Positions 1-8,120 of a DNA stretch of 64,000 nt are shown one piece after another (positions within the stretch are counted from its first letter, which is position 1; every line of letters begins with the position of its first letter). The notes below the pieces were generated by a model. That model did no database searches, was not told the DNA's origin, and was given only the letters and a program-made list of their open reading frames with translations. This stretch comes from Geodermatophilaceae bacterium URHB0062 (GTDB lineage Bacteria > Actinomycetota > Actinomycetes > Mycobacteriales > Geodermatophilaceae), in contig JHVO01000009.1 of NCBI GenBank assembly GCA_000620185.1, positions 124,001-188,000 on the forward strand. Reading direction: 5' to 3'. The translations under genes were made by a program, and so were the position numbers.

Positions 1-1880
1 TCGATAGTGGCTCGCTCGGCCGCGGTCGCAGCGACCTGCTGCGCCTGGTCGTAGCCGCGGACCGAGCCGGCGACGGTGGCGGCGAACCGAGCCGTCCAGG
101 AGACCAGTGCGTCCGCCGCCGCGCCGGCCGCGCCCGCCTCGGCGGCCCGGTCGGCGGCGAAGGCGCGGACGCTGTCCAGCAGCCGGTACCGGGTGCCTGC
201 GGTCCCGTCGGGGTCGACGGTGACCAGCGAGCGGTCGACCAGCCGGTCGACGATGTCGAGAGCGGAGCCGGCGGGGAGCTCGAGCGCGTTCAGGACGTGT
301 TCGAGGGCAGGCATGGTGGCGCCTCCGGGGAACTGCGCGAGCGCCCAGAGGCCGTGCTGGTCGTCGGGAAAGAGGAGGTCGTAGCTCCAGGAGATGGCTG
401 CGGAGAGGGCGCGCCGGCGCTCCGGGCGGGTCGACGTCGGATCGGTGAGCAGGGTGAAGCGGTCGTCGAGCCGCCGGGCGATCTCGGCCACCGTCATGAT
501 CCGGGTCCGCGCCGCGGCGAGCTCGATCGCGAGCGGTAGACAGTCCAGCGCGCGGCACAGCTGCTCCACGGCGGACGCGGCATCCCCGGTGAGTGCGAAG
601 GTCGGCCGCCGCTCGGCGGCTCGCTGCGCGAAGAGTGTGACGGCGTCGGCCTCCGGCAGCGGGTCGAGCGGGAAGACCAGCTCTCCGTCGAGCCCGAGTG
701 GTCGTTGACTGGTCGCCACCACCCGCGTCCGGGGCGCGGCTGCGAGCACCGCCGCCACCAGTGCCGCTACCCCCTCCGTCAGGTGCTCGCAGTTGTCCAG
801 CAGCAGGAGCAGGTCGGCTCCGCGCAGGTCCGTGGCGACGTCCCGGCGGGAGCCGTCCACCGCCGGGACGGCGTCGGCGATCGCGATCGGCAGCTCCGTG
901 GCAGTCCGGGCGCCTTCCAGCCGCACCAGCCACGCGCCGTCGGAGGCGGCGCTCCGACCGGCGGCCTCGACGGCCAGGCGGGTCTTGCCCACACCGGCGG
1001 GACCCACGACCGTGACGAGACGGTTGCTGTCCAGCGCCTGCGTGAGTGCGGCCAGCTCATCGACGCGCCCCACGAGTGGGGTCGCCGGTACCGGGATGTT
1101 GCCGACGCGGCGGTCCGCGGCCGGGGACCGGGCAGCCGGCGCGAGCGCCGGGTCGTGCGCCAGCACCCGGCGCTCCAGGGCAACCAGCTCCGGGCCCGGG
1201 TCCACGCCGAGCTCGTCGGACAGCAGCCGGGCCACCCGCCGGGATGCCGCCAGAGCATCGGACTGCCGCCCGGCCCCGTAGAGCGCGGTGATGAGCAGCG
1301 CCCACAGCCCCTCGCGCAGGGGCTGCACGGCGACCAGGGACTCCAGCTCACCGACGATCTCCCCTGTCGCACCCAGAGCCAGCCGCGCGGCCAGCTCGTC
1401 CTCGAGCAGACGCAGGCGCGCCTCCTCCAGTCGCACCCGGTGCGGGAGCACCCAGTCCGCCGCGCCCGCCGCGGGCAGCACCTCGGCGCCGAACAGTGCC
1501 AGCCCCTCCCGGCAGGTCACCGCGGCCGTTGCGGCGTTCCCTGCGGCGAGCAGCGCGACGCCCTCGTCGGCGAGCCGGAGCGCGTGCAGCGCGTCCACCC
1601 GGACCGGGTCGACAGCCAACGTGTAGCCCTCGGGTCCGCCGGTCAGTGCGCCCGGGTCGCCGAGAGCGTGGCGCAACTGCGACACCTTCGCCTGCAGCGT
1701 GTTCGGCCGGATGCCGGTCGTGCCCGGCCACAGGTCCTCGACCAGCCGCTCGGCGCGGACCGGCCGGCCGGCGTCCAGCGCGAGCCGCACCAGCAGCTCG
1801 GTGGTCAGGCCGCTGGGAACGGCGGCGCAGACACCGTCGCGCCGCACCTCCACCCGGCCCAGCACCGCGACGGTGAGCAC
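1..1880 (-). CDS. SARP/AfsR-type transcriptional regulator (BTAD + NB-ARC ATPase), C-terminus beyond window
   Basis: Streptomyces antibiotic regulatory protein-type activator, partial at the window edge. The visible 626 residues hold an OmpR-like winged-helix DNA-binding domain (about 1-90), a bacterial transcriptional activation domain of helical repeats (about 95-240) and the start of an NB-ARC/STAND ATPase with a clear P-loop GPAGVGKT near residue 292, followed by a Walker B-like LLLLLDN stretch. The GTG start is fixed by an in-frame TAG four codons upstream, which leaves almost no leader. It is divergent from a five-gene operon across 66 bases carrying three heptamer direct repeats, so it probably controls that operon and itself. 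What ligand or nucleotide state activates it cannot be read from sequence. Confidence 0.9.
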   Translation of the reverse strand, partial: MLTVAVLGRVEVRRDGVCAAVPSGLTTELLVRLALDAGRPVRAERLVEDLWPGTTGIRPNTLQAKVSQLRHALGDPGALTGGPEGYTLAVDPVRVDALHALRLADEGVALLAAGNAATAAVTCREGLALFGAEVLPAAGAADWVLPHRVRLEEARLRLLEDELAARLALGATGEIVGELESLVAVQPLREGLWALLITALYGAGRQSDALAASRRVARLLSDELGVDPGPELVALERRVLAHDPALAPAARSPAADRRVGNIPVPATPLVGRVDELAALTQALDSNRLVTVVGPAGVGKTRLAVEAAGRSAASDGAWLVRLEGARTATELPIAIADAVPAVDGSRRDVATDLRGADLLLLLDNCEHLTEGVAALVAAVLAAAPRTRVVATSQRPLGLDGELVFPLDPLPEADAVTLFAQRAAERRPTFALTGDAASAVEQLCRALDCLPLAIELAAARTRIMTVAEIARRLDDRFTLLTDPTSTRPERRRALSAAISWSYDLLFPDDQHGLWALAQFPGGATMPALEHVLNALELPAGSALDIVDRLVDRSLVTVDPDGTAGTRYRLLDSVRAFAADRAAEAGAAGAAADALVSWTARFAATVAGSVRGYDQAQQVAATAAERATI

Positions 1881-1895
1881 GCGCCGAGCCTAGAA

Positions 1896-1924
1896 CCGTC
1901 AGTCCGTCGTCAGCGGTTCGTCAG
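1896..1924. promoter_or_regulatory. Three heptamer direct repeats at 11-bp spacing (candidate SARP operator)
   Basis: The copies are CCGTCAG (1896-1902), TCGTCAG (1907-1913) and TCGTCAG (1918-1924), each separated by exactly 4 bases, so one repeat per DNA turn. Known SARP proteins bind heptameric direct repeats with this 11-bp period just upstream of a -10 box. The site lies between the divergent SARP gene and the operon starting at 1947. On the minus strand a TAGGCT box six bases before the GTG suggests a leaderless transcript for the regulator. Confidence 0.55.
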
Positions 1925-1946
1925 CCCTCCCGTCGACGCTTGCCGC

Positions 1947-2273
1947 ATGACAGCCAGCATCCCGGAACAGCTCATCCGGGATCTCATCGCGGACAACGCC
2001 GGTGCCACCGACGCGATCCTCGAGGCTGCCGGCACCAGCCATGACACGGCCGTGCTCGTCGGGGCCGCCCTCGTTGCCCCCGGTCGGCCGGCGTTGCTCA
2101 CCCGGGCGGCCGCCTCCGCCTCCTGCCTGCGCGACCGGCAGTTGGTCGCCGTCGCGACGGCGCACCTGAGCGGCGACGACGACCGCACCCTCCTGCTGGC
2201 CCGCGACCACCTGGCCGAGCACCCCGACTCCCTGCTCGTCGCACACATCGCCGCGCTCGCCGCACAGCGCTGA
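1947..2273 (+). CDS. Small helical protein of unknown function (108 aa)
   Basis: First gene of a five-gene operon divergent from the SARP regulator. I do not recognise a named family. The 108 residues are rich in Ala, Leu and Asp and predicted to be all helical. The pattern of paired helices, ending in ARDHLAEHPDSLLVAHIAAL, resembles short tetratricopeptide-like proteins. There is no signal peptide or membrane segment, so it is probably cytoplasmic. The ATG lies 22 bases after the last SARP-type repeat with no evident Shine-Dalgarno sequence. The next gene begins 39 bases downstream, consistent with co-transcription. Confidence 0.75.
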   Translation: MTASIPEQLIRDLIADNAGATDAILEAAGTSHDTAVLVGAALVAPGRPALLTRAAASASCLRDRQLVAVATAHLSGDDDRTLLLARDHLAEHPDSLLVAHIAALAAQR

Positions 2274-2312
2274 CCGCCCCTCACCCCTCCACCGGACAAG
2301 GAACTGCCCACC

Positions 2313-3023
2313 ATGACCCCTCGCCGCACCGCCGCGCTCATGATCACCGCAGCCGTACTGCTCAACGTGGCCTTCACCGGCCTCGGGTCCGTCTTCGACT
2401 ACCCCGACGTGCTCAAGCAGCCCGCCGGCGACGTGCTGGCTTCCTTCCGGAACTCGCAAGCCGCCGTGACCACCTGGTTCCTGGTTCTCGCCCTGGGCGC
2501 CGCGCTGCTCGCACCCGTCGCCGTGGGCGTGGGCCGGCTGTCGACGTCCCGGCCGCTGCGGTGGTCGGTCCCCGTCGGCATCGCCGCCGCCCTCGTCCAG
2601 GTGATCGGCCTGCTCCGCTGGCCGTTGCTGGTTCCCGGCTGGGCCGCCACCGCTGCCGGCGATGACCCGGTGGCGGCCGCGAATGCCCGCGCCGCGTTCG
2701 GCACCGCCAACCGCGTGCTGGGCAACCTGATCGGGGAGACCGGTGGTTACCTGCTCACCGCAGCATGGACGCTGCTCGTCCTCGCCGGGCTGGGCAGCGC
2801 GTTCACCGGCCGCTGGTTCGTCGCCCTCGGCTCGGTGTCGGCCGTCCTCGTGTTCGCCGGGGTCCTCTCCCCCCTGGACCTGCCGTTGGTCGACACCGCC
2901 AACTTCGCCGGCTACATCCTGTGGAGCGTCTGGCTGATCGCGTTCGCCGCCGTCCTCATCGTGCGGCACCGCCGCCGGTCCACCGTCCCCGTTCAGCCGG
3001 CCGCCGCCGGTGTCAGGAGCTGA
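2313..3023 (+). CDS. DUF4386-like multi-pass membrane protein
   Basis: A 236-residue integral membrane protein with six to seven hydrophobic segments. The first begins directly after MTPRRTAAL, and polar loops lie between. The order of segments and the GNLIGETGGYLL region look like the DUF4386 family, whose function is unknown. It is the second gene of the operon starting at 1947, and the next gene starts 5 bases after its stop, so the two are probably translationally coupled. Substrate or partner cannot be inferred from the sequence. Confidence 0.8.
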   Translation: MTPRRTAALMITAAVLLNVAFTGLGSVFDYPDVLKQPAGDVLASFRNSQAAVTTWFLVLALGAALLAPVAVGVGRLSTSRPLRWSVPVGIAAALVQVIGLLRWPLLVPGWAATAAGDDPVAAANARAAFGTANRVLGNLIGETGGYLLTAAWTLLVLAGLGSAFTGRWFVALGSVSAVLVFAGVLSPLDLPLVDTANFAGYILWSVWLIAFAAVLIVRHRRRSTVPVQPAAAGVRS

Positions 3024-3028
3024 CCCCC

Positions 3029-3625
3029 ATGACCGCCTACCGAACCTCCCGCCCCTCATTCCTCCGCAGCTGGCTGATCTGGACCGCTGGTTTCCTCGCC
3101 TTTCCCCTCGCCGGGCTGGCCGGAACCGGGGTTGCCGGGCGCGTCGACGGCCCGATCGCCGCACTGCTCGGCGGCGCGGTCACCGGCCTGGTCATCGGCG
3201 TGGGTCAAACGCTGGCCAGCCGAGGCCGATTCGACATCCGCCGGTGGGTCCCGGCCACCGCGACCGGCATGGGCCTGGGACTGCTCCTCGGCGCCGTCAC
3301 CGTCGGCTACGGCACATCGCTGGCCGACCTGGCGCTGATGGGGGCGATCACCGGGCTCGTCCTCGGGCCCGCGCAGGCCCTGGCGCTGCCTCCCACCGCC
3401 CGCCACCGCTGGATGTGGGCCGCCGCGATGCCCGTCCTGTGGGCGCTGGGCTGGACCACCACCACCCTCGGCGGGATCGCCGTCGACAACCAGTTCACGG
3501 TCTTCGGCGCCTATGGCGCGATCACCTTCTCCGCCCTGTCCGGGCTGCTCCTCCTCCGGCTCCTGCCCGACCGCACCGCGGCCGGCTCCCCCGTGACATC
3601 GATCCCGAGCGAGGCACGCGCATGA
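3029..3625 (+). CDS. Small glycine-rich multi-pass membrane protein
   Basis: A 198-residue hydrophobic protein with about six transmembrane stretches. They carry small-residue packing motifs such as GGAVTGLVIGVGQ and GAITGLVLGPAQA. The two halves look like a duplicated helical-hairpin unit, each containing a G-x-V/I-x-G-x-G/A-Q element, which suggests internal duplication. No catalytic motif is visible. The start is the ATG just after the preceding stop, and its own stop overlaps the next start as ATGA, so it is tightly coupled within the operon. Family unknown to me. Confidence 0.78.
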   Translation: MTAYRTSRPSFLRSWLIWTAGFLAFPLAGLAGTGVAGRVDGPIAALLGGAVTGLVIGVGQTLASRGRFDIRRWVPATATGMGLGLLLGAVTVGYGTSLADLALMGAITGLVLGPAQALALPPTARHRWMWAAAMPVLWALGWTTTTLGGIAVDNQFTVFGAYGAITFSALSGLLLLRLLPDRTAAGSPVTSIPSEARA

Positions 3626-4566
3626 CCACCGCACCGCGACACGTCATCTTCGGCACCGGCGCCATCGGCCTCGCCGTCCTCGACGCGCTGCGCCGCCGCG
3701 GCGAGACCGCCCGGATGATCAACCGCTCCGGGTCCGCCCGCGTCCCCGACGACGTGGAGGTCGTCGGCGGCGACGCCCGCGACCCCGCCTTCACAAGCGC
3801 AATCGCCCAGGGAGCCGACGTCGTCTACCAGACGCTCAACCCGCCGTATCCGGAGTGGACGGCGCAGTTCCCGCTGCTGCAGGCCGGGGTCCTCGCGGCC
3901 GCCGAGGCCGCCGGTGCCCGGCTGGTCAGCATGGAGAACGTCTACATGTACGGGCGACCCGCCGGCCGCCCGCTGACCGAGGACCGCGCCTACGACGCGC
4001 ACACCACGAAGGGACGGCTGCGCGGCGGTATGGCTCGGGAGCTGCTCGCCACGCACGAGGCCGGACGCGTCGAGGTCGCCATCGGCCGCGCCTCGGACTA
4101 TTTCGGCCCCCGCGGGGGCGCCCAGTCCAACCTCGGCGACCGCCTCTTCCCGGCCGCACTGGCCGGGAAGACCGCCGCCGTCCTCGGGAACCCCGACCAG
4201 CCACACACCTACACCTACATCCCCGACATCGGCGAAGGCCTCGCCGTCCTCGGCGAACATCCCGACGCCCCCGGTCAGGTGTGGCACCTGCCCAACGACC
4301 CCGACACCCGCACCACCCGCCAGCTGGTCGACATCGTGTACCGGCACGCCGGCCGCCCGGCCGGCAAGCTCCGCGCCATGCCGCCGGTGCTGCTCCGGGC
4401 ACTGGGCGTAGTCAACCCCGTCCTGCGGGAGCTGGTCGAGATGCAGTACCAGTTCGACGAGGCGTTCGTGGTCGACAGCAGCAAGATCGCCAACAAGCTC
4501 GGCGTCCAGGCCACCCCGGTCGAGCAGGCCCTTGCCGACACCCTGTCGGAGTACCGCCATGCCTGA
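3622..4566 (+). CDS. NAD(P)-dependent epimerase/dehydratase (extended SDR family)
   Basis: A 314-residue SDR-type oxidoreductase. The N-terminal Rossmann motif GTGAIG (residues 11-16) binds the dinucleotide. MINRSG follows the second beta strand, where an Arg or Ser after it often favours NADP. SMENVYMYG covers the region of the usual Ser and Tyr catalytic residues. The usual YxxxK is not obvious; HTTKGRLR stands near the expected place, so activity may be atypical (atypical SDR). It overlaps the upstream membrane gene by ATGA and the following gene by 8 bases, so it belongs to the SARP-linked operon. The substrate is unknown. Confidence 0.85.
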   Translation: MTTAPRHVIFGTGAIGLAVLDALRRRGETARMINRSGSARVPDDVEVVGGDARDPAFTSAIAQGADVVYQTLNPPYPEWTAQFPLLQAGVLAAAEAAGARLVSMENVYMYGRPAGRPLTEDRAYDAHTTKGRLRGGMARELLATHEAGRVEVAIGRASDYFGPRGGAQSNLGDRLFPAALAGKTAAVLGNPDQPHTYTYIPDIGEGLAVLGEHPDAPGQVWHLPNDPDTRTTRQLVDIVYRHAGRPAGKLRAMPPVLLRALGVVNPVLRELVEMQYQFDEAFVVDSSKIANKLGVQATPVEQALADTLSEYRHA

Positions 4567-5017
4567 CGACGCGATCGTCTGGCCAGTGGGCACGACCGAC
4601 CAGGATCCCGCCCTCTCTGACCGGCCGTTCGTCTTCGCCCCGAAGGGCTTCCTCGTCGCCATCGTCAAAGGCGCGGACGAGGCCGACCGGGCCGCAGCAG
4701 CGCTAGGCGAGATCGGATTCGCCGACCCGGACCTGCGGACCTTCACACCGGAGCAGATCCTCGAGGACTACGAGCGATACGTTGCACAGAAAAGCCTGCC
4801 CCGCCGCACCGTGACCGCCTTCAGCGACGAGCAGGAGACCCTGGACCTCTACCACGGGCACGCCCGGGACGGCCGCTACGCCCTGTGGGTCCACGTCGTG
4901 GACGACGACGCGGCCAACCGCGCGATCCGCGGGCTTGCCGACGTCGACACGCTGCACATCCGGCACTACGGCCACCGCAGGCGGAGCGACTTCTACCTGC
5001 GCCGCCCCACGTCATGA
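4559..5017 (+). CDS. Conserved-looking soluble protein of unknown function (152 aa)
   Basis: Last gene of the operon, overlapping the SDR gene by 8 bases. No family recognised. The protein appears to have two alpha/beta halves. The first (about 20-65) begins with a FLVAIVKGADEADRAAAAL strand-helix unit. The second (about 100-140) has YALWVHVVDDDAANRAI, the same strand-helix arrangement, and ends in the histidine-rich strand LHIRHYGHRR. This is reminiscent of ferredoxin-like or stress-protein folds with an internal duplication. No signal peptide, membrane segment or metal-binding cysteines are seen. Confidence 0.75.
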   Translation: MPDDAIVWPVGTTDQDPALSDRPFVFAPKGFLVAIVKGADEADRAAAALGEIGFADPDLRTFTPEQILEDYERYVAQKSLPRRTVTAFSDEQETLDLYHGHARDGRYALWVHVVDDDAANRAIRGLADVDTLHIRHYGHRRRSDFYLRRPTS

Positions 5018-5480
5018 ACTCGCCGTCGAAGGCGGACGGTCAGTAGGCACCAAGGGGGCGCTCCACACCCGAGCTCAGCCCGTGCCTCAACGCAGACGAT
5101 CGGTGCGGGACCGCCGTTCCGCTCACCGCGTCGATGGAGGCACCGCCCTCCCGAGGTGGCCGTCCAACCGGACGATGCGGCTCGGGCGCCCCGCGAGGAG
5201 GACCACGCAGAAACCATGCAAAGTCCGCTTCTGCGTCCGAGCCGCTGCGGTCGACGATGCGGCGGCCGTTCGAGCGCTGCGGGAAGAGACCGGCCTCACA
5301 GCCGCTACCTGAAGGTGTCTACCCGCGGGGTCGTTCAGCAAGGTGCTCGTGCGACAGAGAGGGGGTGGCCTACGACCGATACTGACAGCCGTCACGGCCT
5401 GCACTCGGCCGGGATGCCCCAACCGGACAGGGGACGCGGTGAGGGATCGTCGGCGCCTTGTGGCACTCAGTGGCGACCAG

Positions 5481-5570
5481 AAACGACGAAGGACGTTCTC
5501 CGCATGGAGAACGGCCTGGTCAAAAGTGTGGAGATGAGGGGACTCGAACCCCTGCCCCCCACACTGCCAG
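5481..5570 (-). pseudogene. Truncated tRNA-Ala(GGC) 3' half plus downstream hairpin (direct-repeat copy)
   Basis: Bases 5529-5570 match the 3' acceptor strand, T arm, variable loop and anticodon 3' half of the intact tRNA-Ala gene at 10133-10205, in the same orientation. The match stops abruptly after the anticodon, so the D arm and 5' acceptor strand are missing. Homology continues past the tRNA 3' end into a hairpin at 5494-5513 that matches the one next to the intact gene. Over about 87 bases I count eight or nine differences by eye. It cannot encode a functional tRNA. Confidence 0.8.
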
Positions 5571-5596
5571 GCCGGCTGGGAGGGGTCCTCTGCCGT

Positions 5597-5824
5597 TCAC
5601 GATCGTTCATCTCTGCAGGTCAGACCGTCTACGGAACGGTGGCGGACGGTCTCGAACAAAGGTGAACAGCGTCGCTTGGCTACCACGATGGCACCGTCCT
5701 CAGGTTGCCTAACGATCCACCAACGGCCGCCGAAGTCGGACAAGATCCCCATGGCGGCAAGCCCGGTTTCCGTCACAGTCACCGCTTGTCCCCCAGGCCC
5801 GGCCGCGCGTCCGCCGTGGTTCAT
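5597..5824 (-). CDS. Possible small protein (75 aa), weak
   Basis: A 75-codon minus-strand frame with a motif-like core, ILSDFGGRWWIVRQPEDG, followed by a strand-like VVAKRR. The Trp-rich element looks protein-like rather than random. Codon third positions are less GC-biased than in neighbouring genes, there is no clear ribosome binding site, and the C-terminal part looks random. It could be a remnant of an accessory gene inside the tRNA-bounded segment. An internal GTG 14 codons downstream is an alternative start. Confidence 0.3.
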   Translation of the reverse strand: MNHGGRAAGPGGQAVTVTETGLAAMGILSDFGGRWWIVRQPEDGAIVVAKRRCSPLFETVRHRSVDGLTCRDERS

Positions 5825-6012
5825 GGAAGCGCATCTGCGCAGCTGAGGCGGCATACGGAACGACGGTGCACGTTGGCGGGCGGCTTCGAACAAGGCGCAA
5901 TGGTGGTCACAACGGTGGTCAGACCCGGGCCCGATCACACATCACGCGCACGGCCGCCCCGCATCGTCAGACCGGAGCCGGGACCGCTAGCGGCCGGCGA
6001 ATGCCGGCGGGT

Positions 6013-7338
6013 TCAGCCCATGACCCCCGCCCCTGTCTGCTCCCGTGCCAACCGGGCCGCCGCGGGCTCGACCATGCCCAACTGGGCCGCGATCGGCCGA
6101 CTGACCAGGTTGGTCAGCCAGTCGGCCCCCACCCGGATCCGGTTGGCGGCCGAGGGCAGGGCGTAAAGGTGGTAAGCCTTGGTGACTACCTTCGCCGCCG
6201 GCCCGGTGAGCGGGACGCCCAGGGGCCGGGCGACGGCCGCGACGCCACCCAGGTCGGCGACGAGCCCGAGGTCGCGGTGCCGGTACGTCCGCGGTCTCCC
6301 ACAGCCGAGGCTCGCCGCGATGTTGCGGGCCATGACGACACCCTGCCGCTGGGCGTGCTGGGCGGTGGGCGGATAGTCGGCGTCGGTCTCGCTGAACGGG
6401 TCGCGGGCGGCGGCGCTGTCCCCCGCGGCCCAGACCCCGTCGCGCAGCTGCAGGTGGTCATCGACGGCGAGCCGGCCCCGGCGGACCGGCAGGCTTAGAT
6501 GCCGGACCAACGGCGGTGGGGTGACGCCGACCGTCCAGACGACGGTGTGCGTCGAAATGGTGTCGCCGTCGGACAGCGACACACTCCGGTCGTCCATCGC
6601 CGTCACGCTGGTGCCCAGCCGGATCTCCATGCCGCGCGCCCGGACGGTGTGCATCGCGGCGCCACCAAGCCGGGGGCCGAGCTCGGGCAGGATCGTCGGT
6701 GCGAGGTCGACCAGCAGCCAGCGCAGGTCCTCGCGCCGCAGTCCGGGAAAGCGATCCAGCTGCGTCGTCGTCATGTGCTGCAGCTGTGCCGCGGTCTCCG
6801 TGCCGGTGTACCCGGCACCGACGACGAGGAAGGTCAGCCGGGCACGGCATTCGGCCGGGTCCTGTGCACAGTCGGCCAGTTCCAGCTGCCGCAGGACGTG
6901 GTCGTGCAGGTACTGCGCTTCGACGAGCGTCTTCAGCCCCAAGGCGTACGTGGCCACGCCCGGCGTGGGCAGCGTCCGGGTGACGCTCCCGGTCGTCAGC
7001 GCCAGCCGGTCCCAGTGCACCGGGCCGATCGATCCGTGGTCGGCCATGACCTCCAGCGTCTGCCGGTCGAAGTCGACGTCGTCCACCGAGGCCTGCACGA
7101 CACGGGTACGGCGCAGCCCGGCACGCAAGGGTACGGCGATGCGGCGGGGATCGAGCCGGCCGGCGGCGACCTCCGGCAGGAGCGGGCTGTAGCAGAGGTG
7201 ATCGGTCGCGCTGATGAAGGTCAGATCCGCTGCCTGCGGGGGAAGGAGGCGCTCGAGGGCGCCGGCGGCGAAGAAGCCGGCGAAACCTCCGCCCACAACG
7301 ACGACGGAGGGACGCTGCACGTTCGCGTCCCCGCTCAT
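6013..7338 (-). CDS. ndh: Type II NADH:quinone oxidoreductase-like FAD protein (NDH-2 family)
   Basis: A 441-residue member of the two-dinucleotide-binding FAD oxidoreductases, most like NDH-2, which passes electrons from NADH to quinone at the membrane face without pumping protons. The FAD site GGGFAG is at residues 16-21, the NADH site GAGYTG at 174-179, and the FAD-closing motif AAGDSA near 307. TVGVTPPP precedes the last of these as usual for the family. The ATG start at 7338 overlaps the upstream SRPBCC gene stop as ATGA. It is the last gene of a three-gene coupled operon with a hydrolase and an SRPBCC protein, an unusual partnership that suggests a redox role other than core respiration. 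Confidence 0.88.
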   Translation of the reverse strand: MSGDANVQRPSVVVVGGGFAGFFAAGALERLLPPQAADLTFISATDHLCYSPLLPEVAAGRLDPRRIAVPLRAGLRRTRVVQASVDDVDFDRQTLEVMADHGSIGPVHWDRLALTTGSVTRTLPTPGVATYALGLKTLVEAQYLHDHVLRQLELADCAQDPAECRARLTFLVVGAGYTGTETAAQLQHMTTTQLDRFPGLRREDLRWLLVDLAPTILPELGPRLGGAAMHTVRARGMEIRLGTSVTAMDDRSVSLSDGDTISTHTVVWTVGVTPPPLVRHLSLPVRRGRLAVDDHLQLRDGVWAAGDSAAARDPFSETDADYPPTAQHAQRQGVVMARNIAASLGCGRPRTYRHRDLGLVADLGGVAAVARPLGVPLTGPAAKVVTKAYHLYALPSAANRIRVGADWLTNLVSRPIAAQLGMVEPAAARLAREQTGAGVMG

Positions 7339-8120
7339 GGCGACAGGCGCCGGTGCCTGGTCTCGGCGCGTTTGCGGATTCCGCGCAACATTCGGCGCAT
7401 CATCGCGAAGTCGCCGACCTCCATGAGCAGCACCGTGCCCAGCACCAAGGGGCGGGACCACTCGTAGACGGTGTTGAGCCGGCTGATCAGCCGGGTCCTA
7501 CCGCCGTCCAGGGGAACGAGGCGCCAGGCCCAGCTCCGGTTCGGTGACCGCCAGAGCAGCCATTCCGGTGCTACGAAGCTGTCGACGACGAACGCCGACC
7601 GCTCCGACGGCCACGGGACCCAGGCCAGCCACTGACCGACGTGCAGGTCCTGCAGCTGGGGAATGATGTCGCGGGCGCTGGGCCGCGCGAAGTTGTCGAG
7701 CAGGTCGTCGGCGTACCAGCCGCCACGGCGGTAGCCGACCTGGACCAGCCACGGCCACACCTCCTCCGGTGGAACGGAGATGGTGATCGCGCGGGTGGAG
7801 CGGTACTGCGCCCGAGGGAACAGCGCGTCCCCGGGCATGGCCGCCGCCACCTCCTCCTGGATGGCGCCCCACGTACGGTGACGTCGTCGTCGCAGCGGAG
7901 CGATGAGCAAGAGCGGAAGGTCGACCAGGACAAGCCCGATCTGGCGAGCCAGCGCCGCTGGAGTGATCGCCGTCGCCGGATGCCCTGGGGGCAGGATTCC
8001 TTCGAGCAGGTCCTCCGGCTCGCGACGCAGCGCCGTCGACGTCACGGCGTCCGTCCTGCTGCCTGCCGCCCCGTGTCCTCGCGTTTGCTGCCAGGGCGTG
8101 GACATCCGGACCGCCTTCAT
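7335..8120 (-). CDS. SRPBCC (polyketide cyclase-like) protein with N-terminal hydrophobic segment
   Basis: A 261-residue protein. Residues about 60-80 contain a hydrophobic stretch (IGLVLVDLPLLLIAPL). The remainder folds like START/SRPBCC lipid-binding domains, with the typical TRAITISVPPEEVWPWLVQV opening strand and helix. Tryptophan-rich segments (WLAWVPWP, WLLWRSPNRSWAWRL) line the likely ligand cavity. The ATG has a strong AGGAGAGGAG upstream and overlaps the stop of the hydrolase gene as ATGA; its own stop overlaps the ndh start. It probably binds a lipid or quinone-like ligand near the membrane; that is inference from fold and neighbours. Confidence 0.82.
   Translation of the reverse strand: MKAVRMSTPWQQTRGHGAAGSRTDAVTSTALRREPEDLLEGILPPGHPATAITPAALARQIGLVLVDLPLLLIAPLRRRRHRTWGAIQEEVAAAMPGDALFPRAQYRSTRAITISVPPEEVWPWLVQVGYRRGGWYADDLLDNFARPSARDIIPQLQDLHVGQWLAWVPWPSERSAFVVDSFVAPEWLLWRSPNRSWAWRLVPLDGGRTRLISRLNTVYEWSRPLVLGTVLLMEVGDFAMMRRMLRGIRKRAETRHRRLSP

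Larger units (their letters stand above)
5018..6012. other. Mostly non-coding stretch with a degenerate tRNA-Ala 3' half
   Basis: About one kilobase without a convincing long gene. It contains a degenerate copy of the tRNA-Ala 3' half and its downstream hairpin (5481-5570) and one weak minus-strand reading frame (5597-5824). A short plus-strand run ending at 5312 looks like the N-terminus of an acetyltransferase, but it is too short to call. Codon bias here is irregular compared with flanking genes, consistent with decayed DNA. Confidence 0.6.

Noticed and set aside
705-1946. Long plus-strand open frame of more than 400 codons ahead of the gene at 1947
   Set aside because: It lies opposite the SARP gene, is rich in His/Arg/Gln without domains, and only its last 108 codons look protein-like.
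5220-5312. Plus-strand run resembling the N-terminus of a GNAT acetyltransferase (RAAAVDDAAAVRALREE)
   Set aside because: Only about 25 residues before a stop and no continuation in other frames; too short to call a pseudogene.
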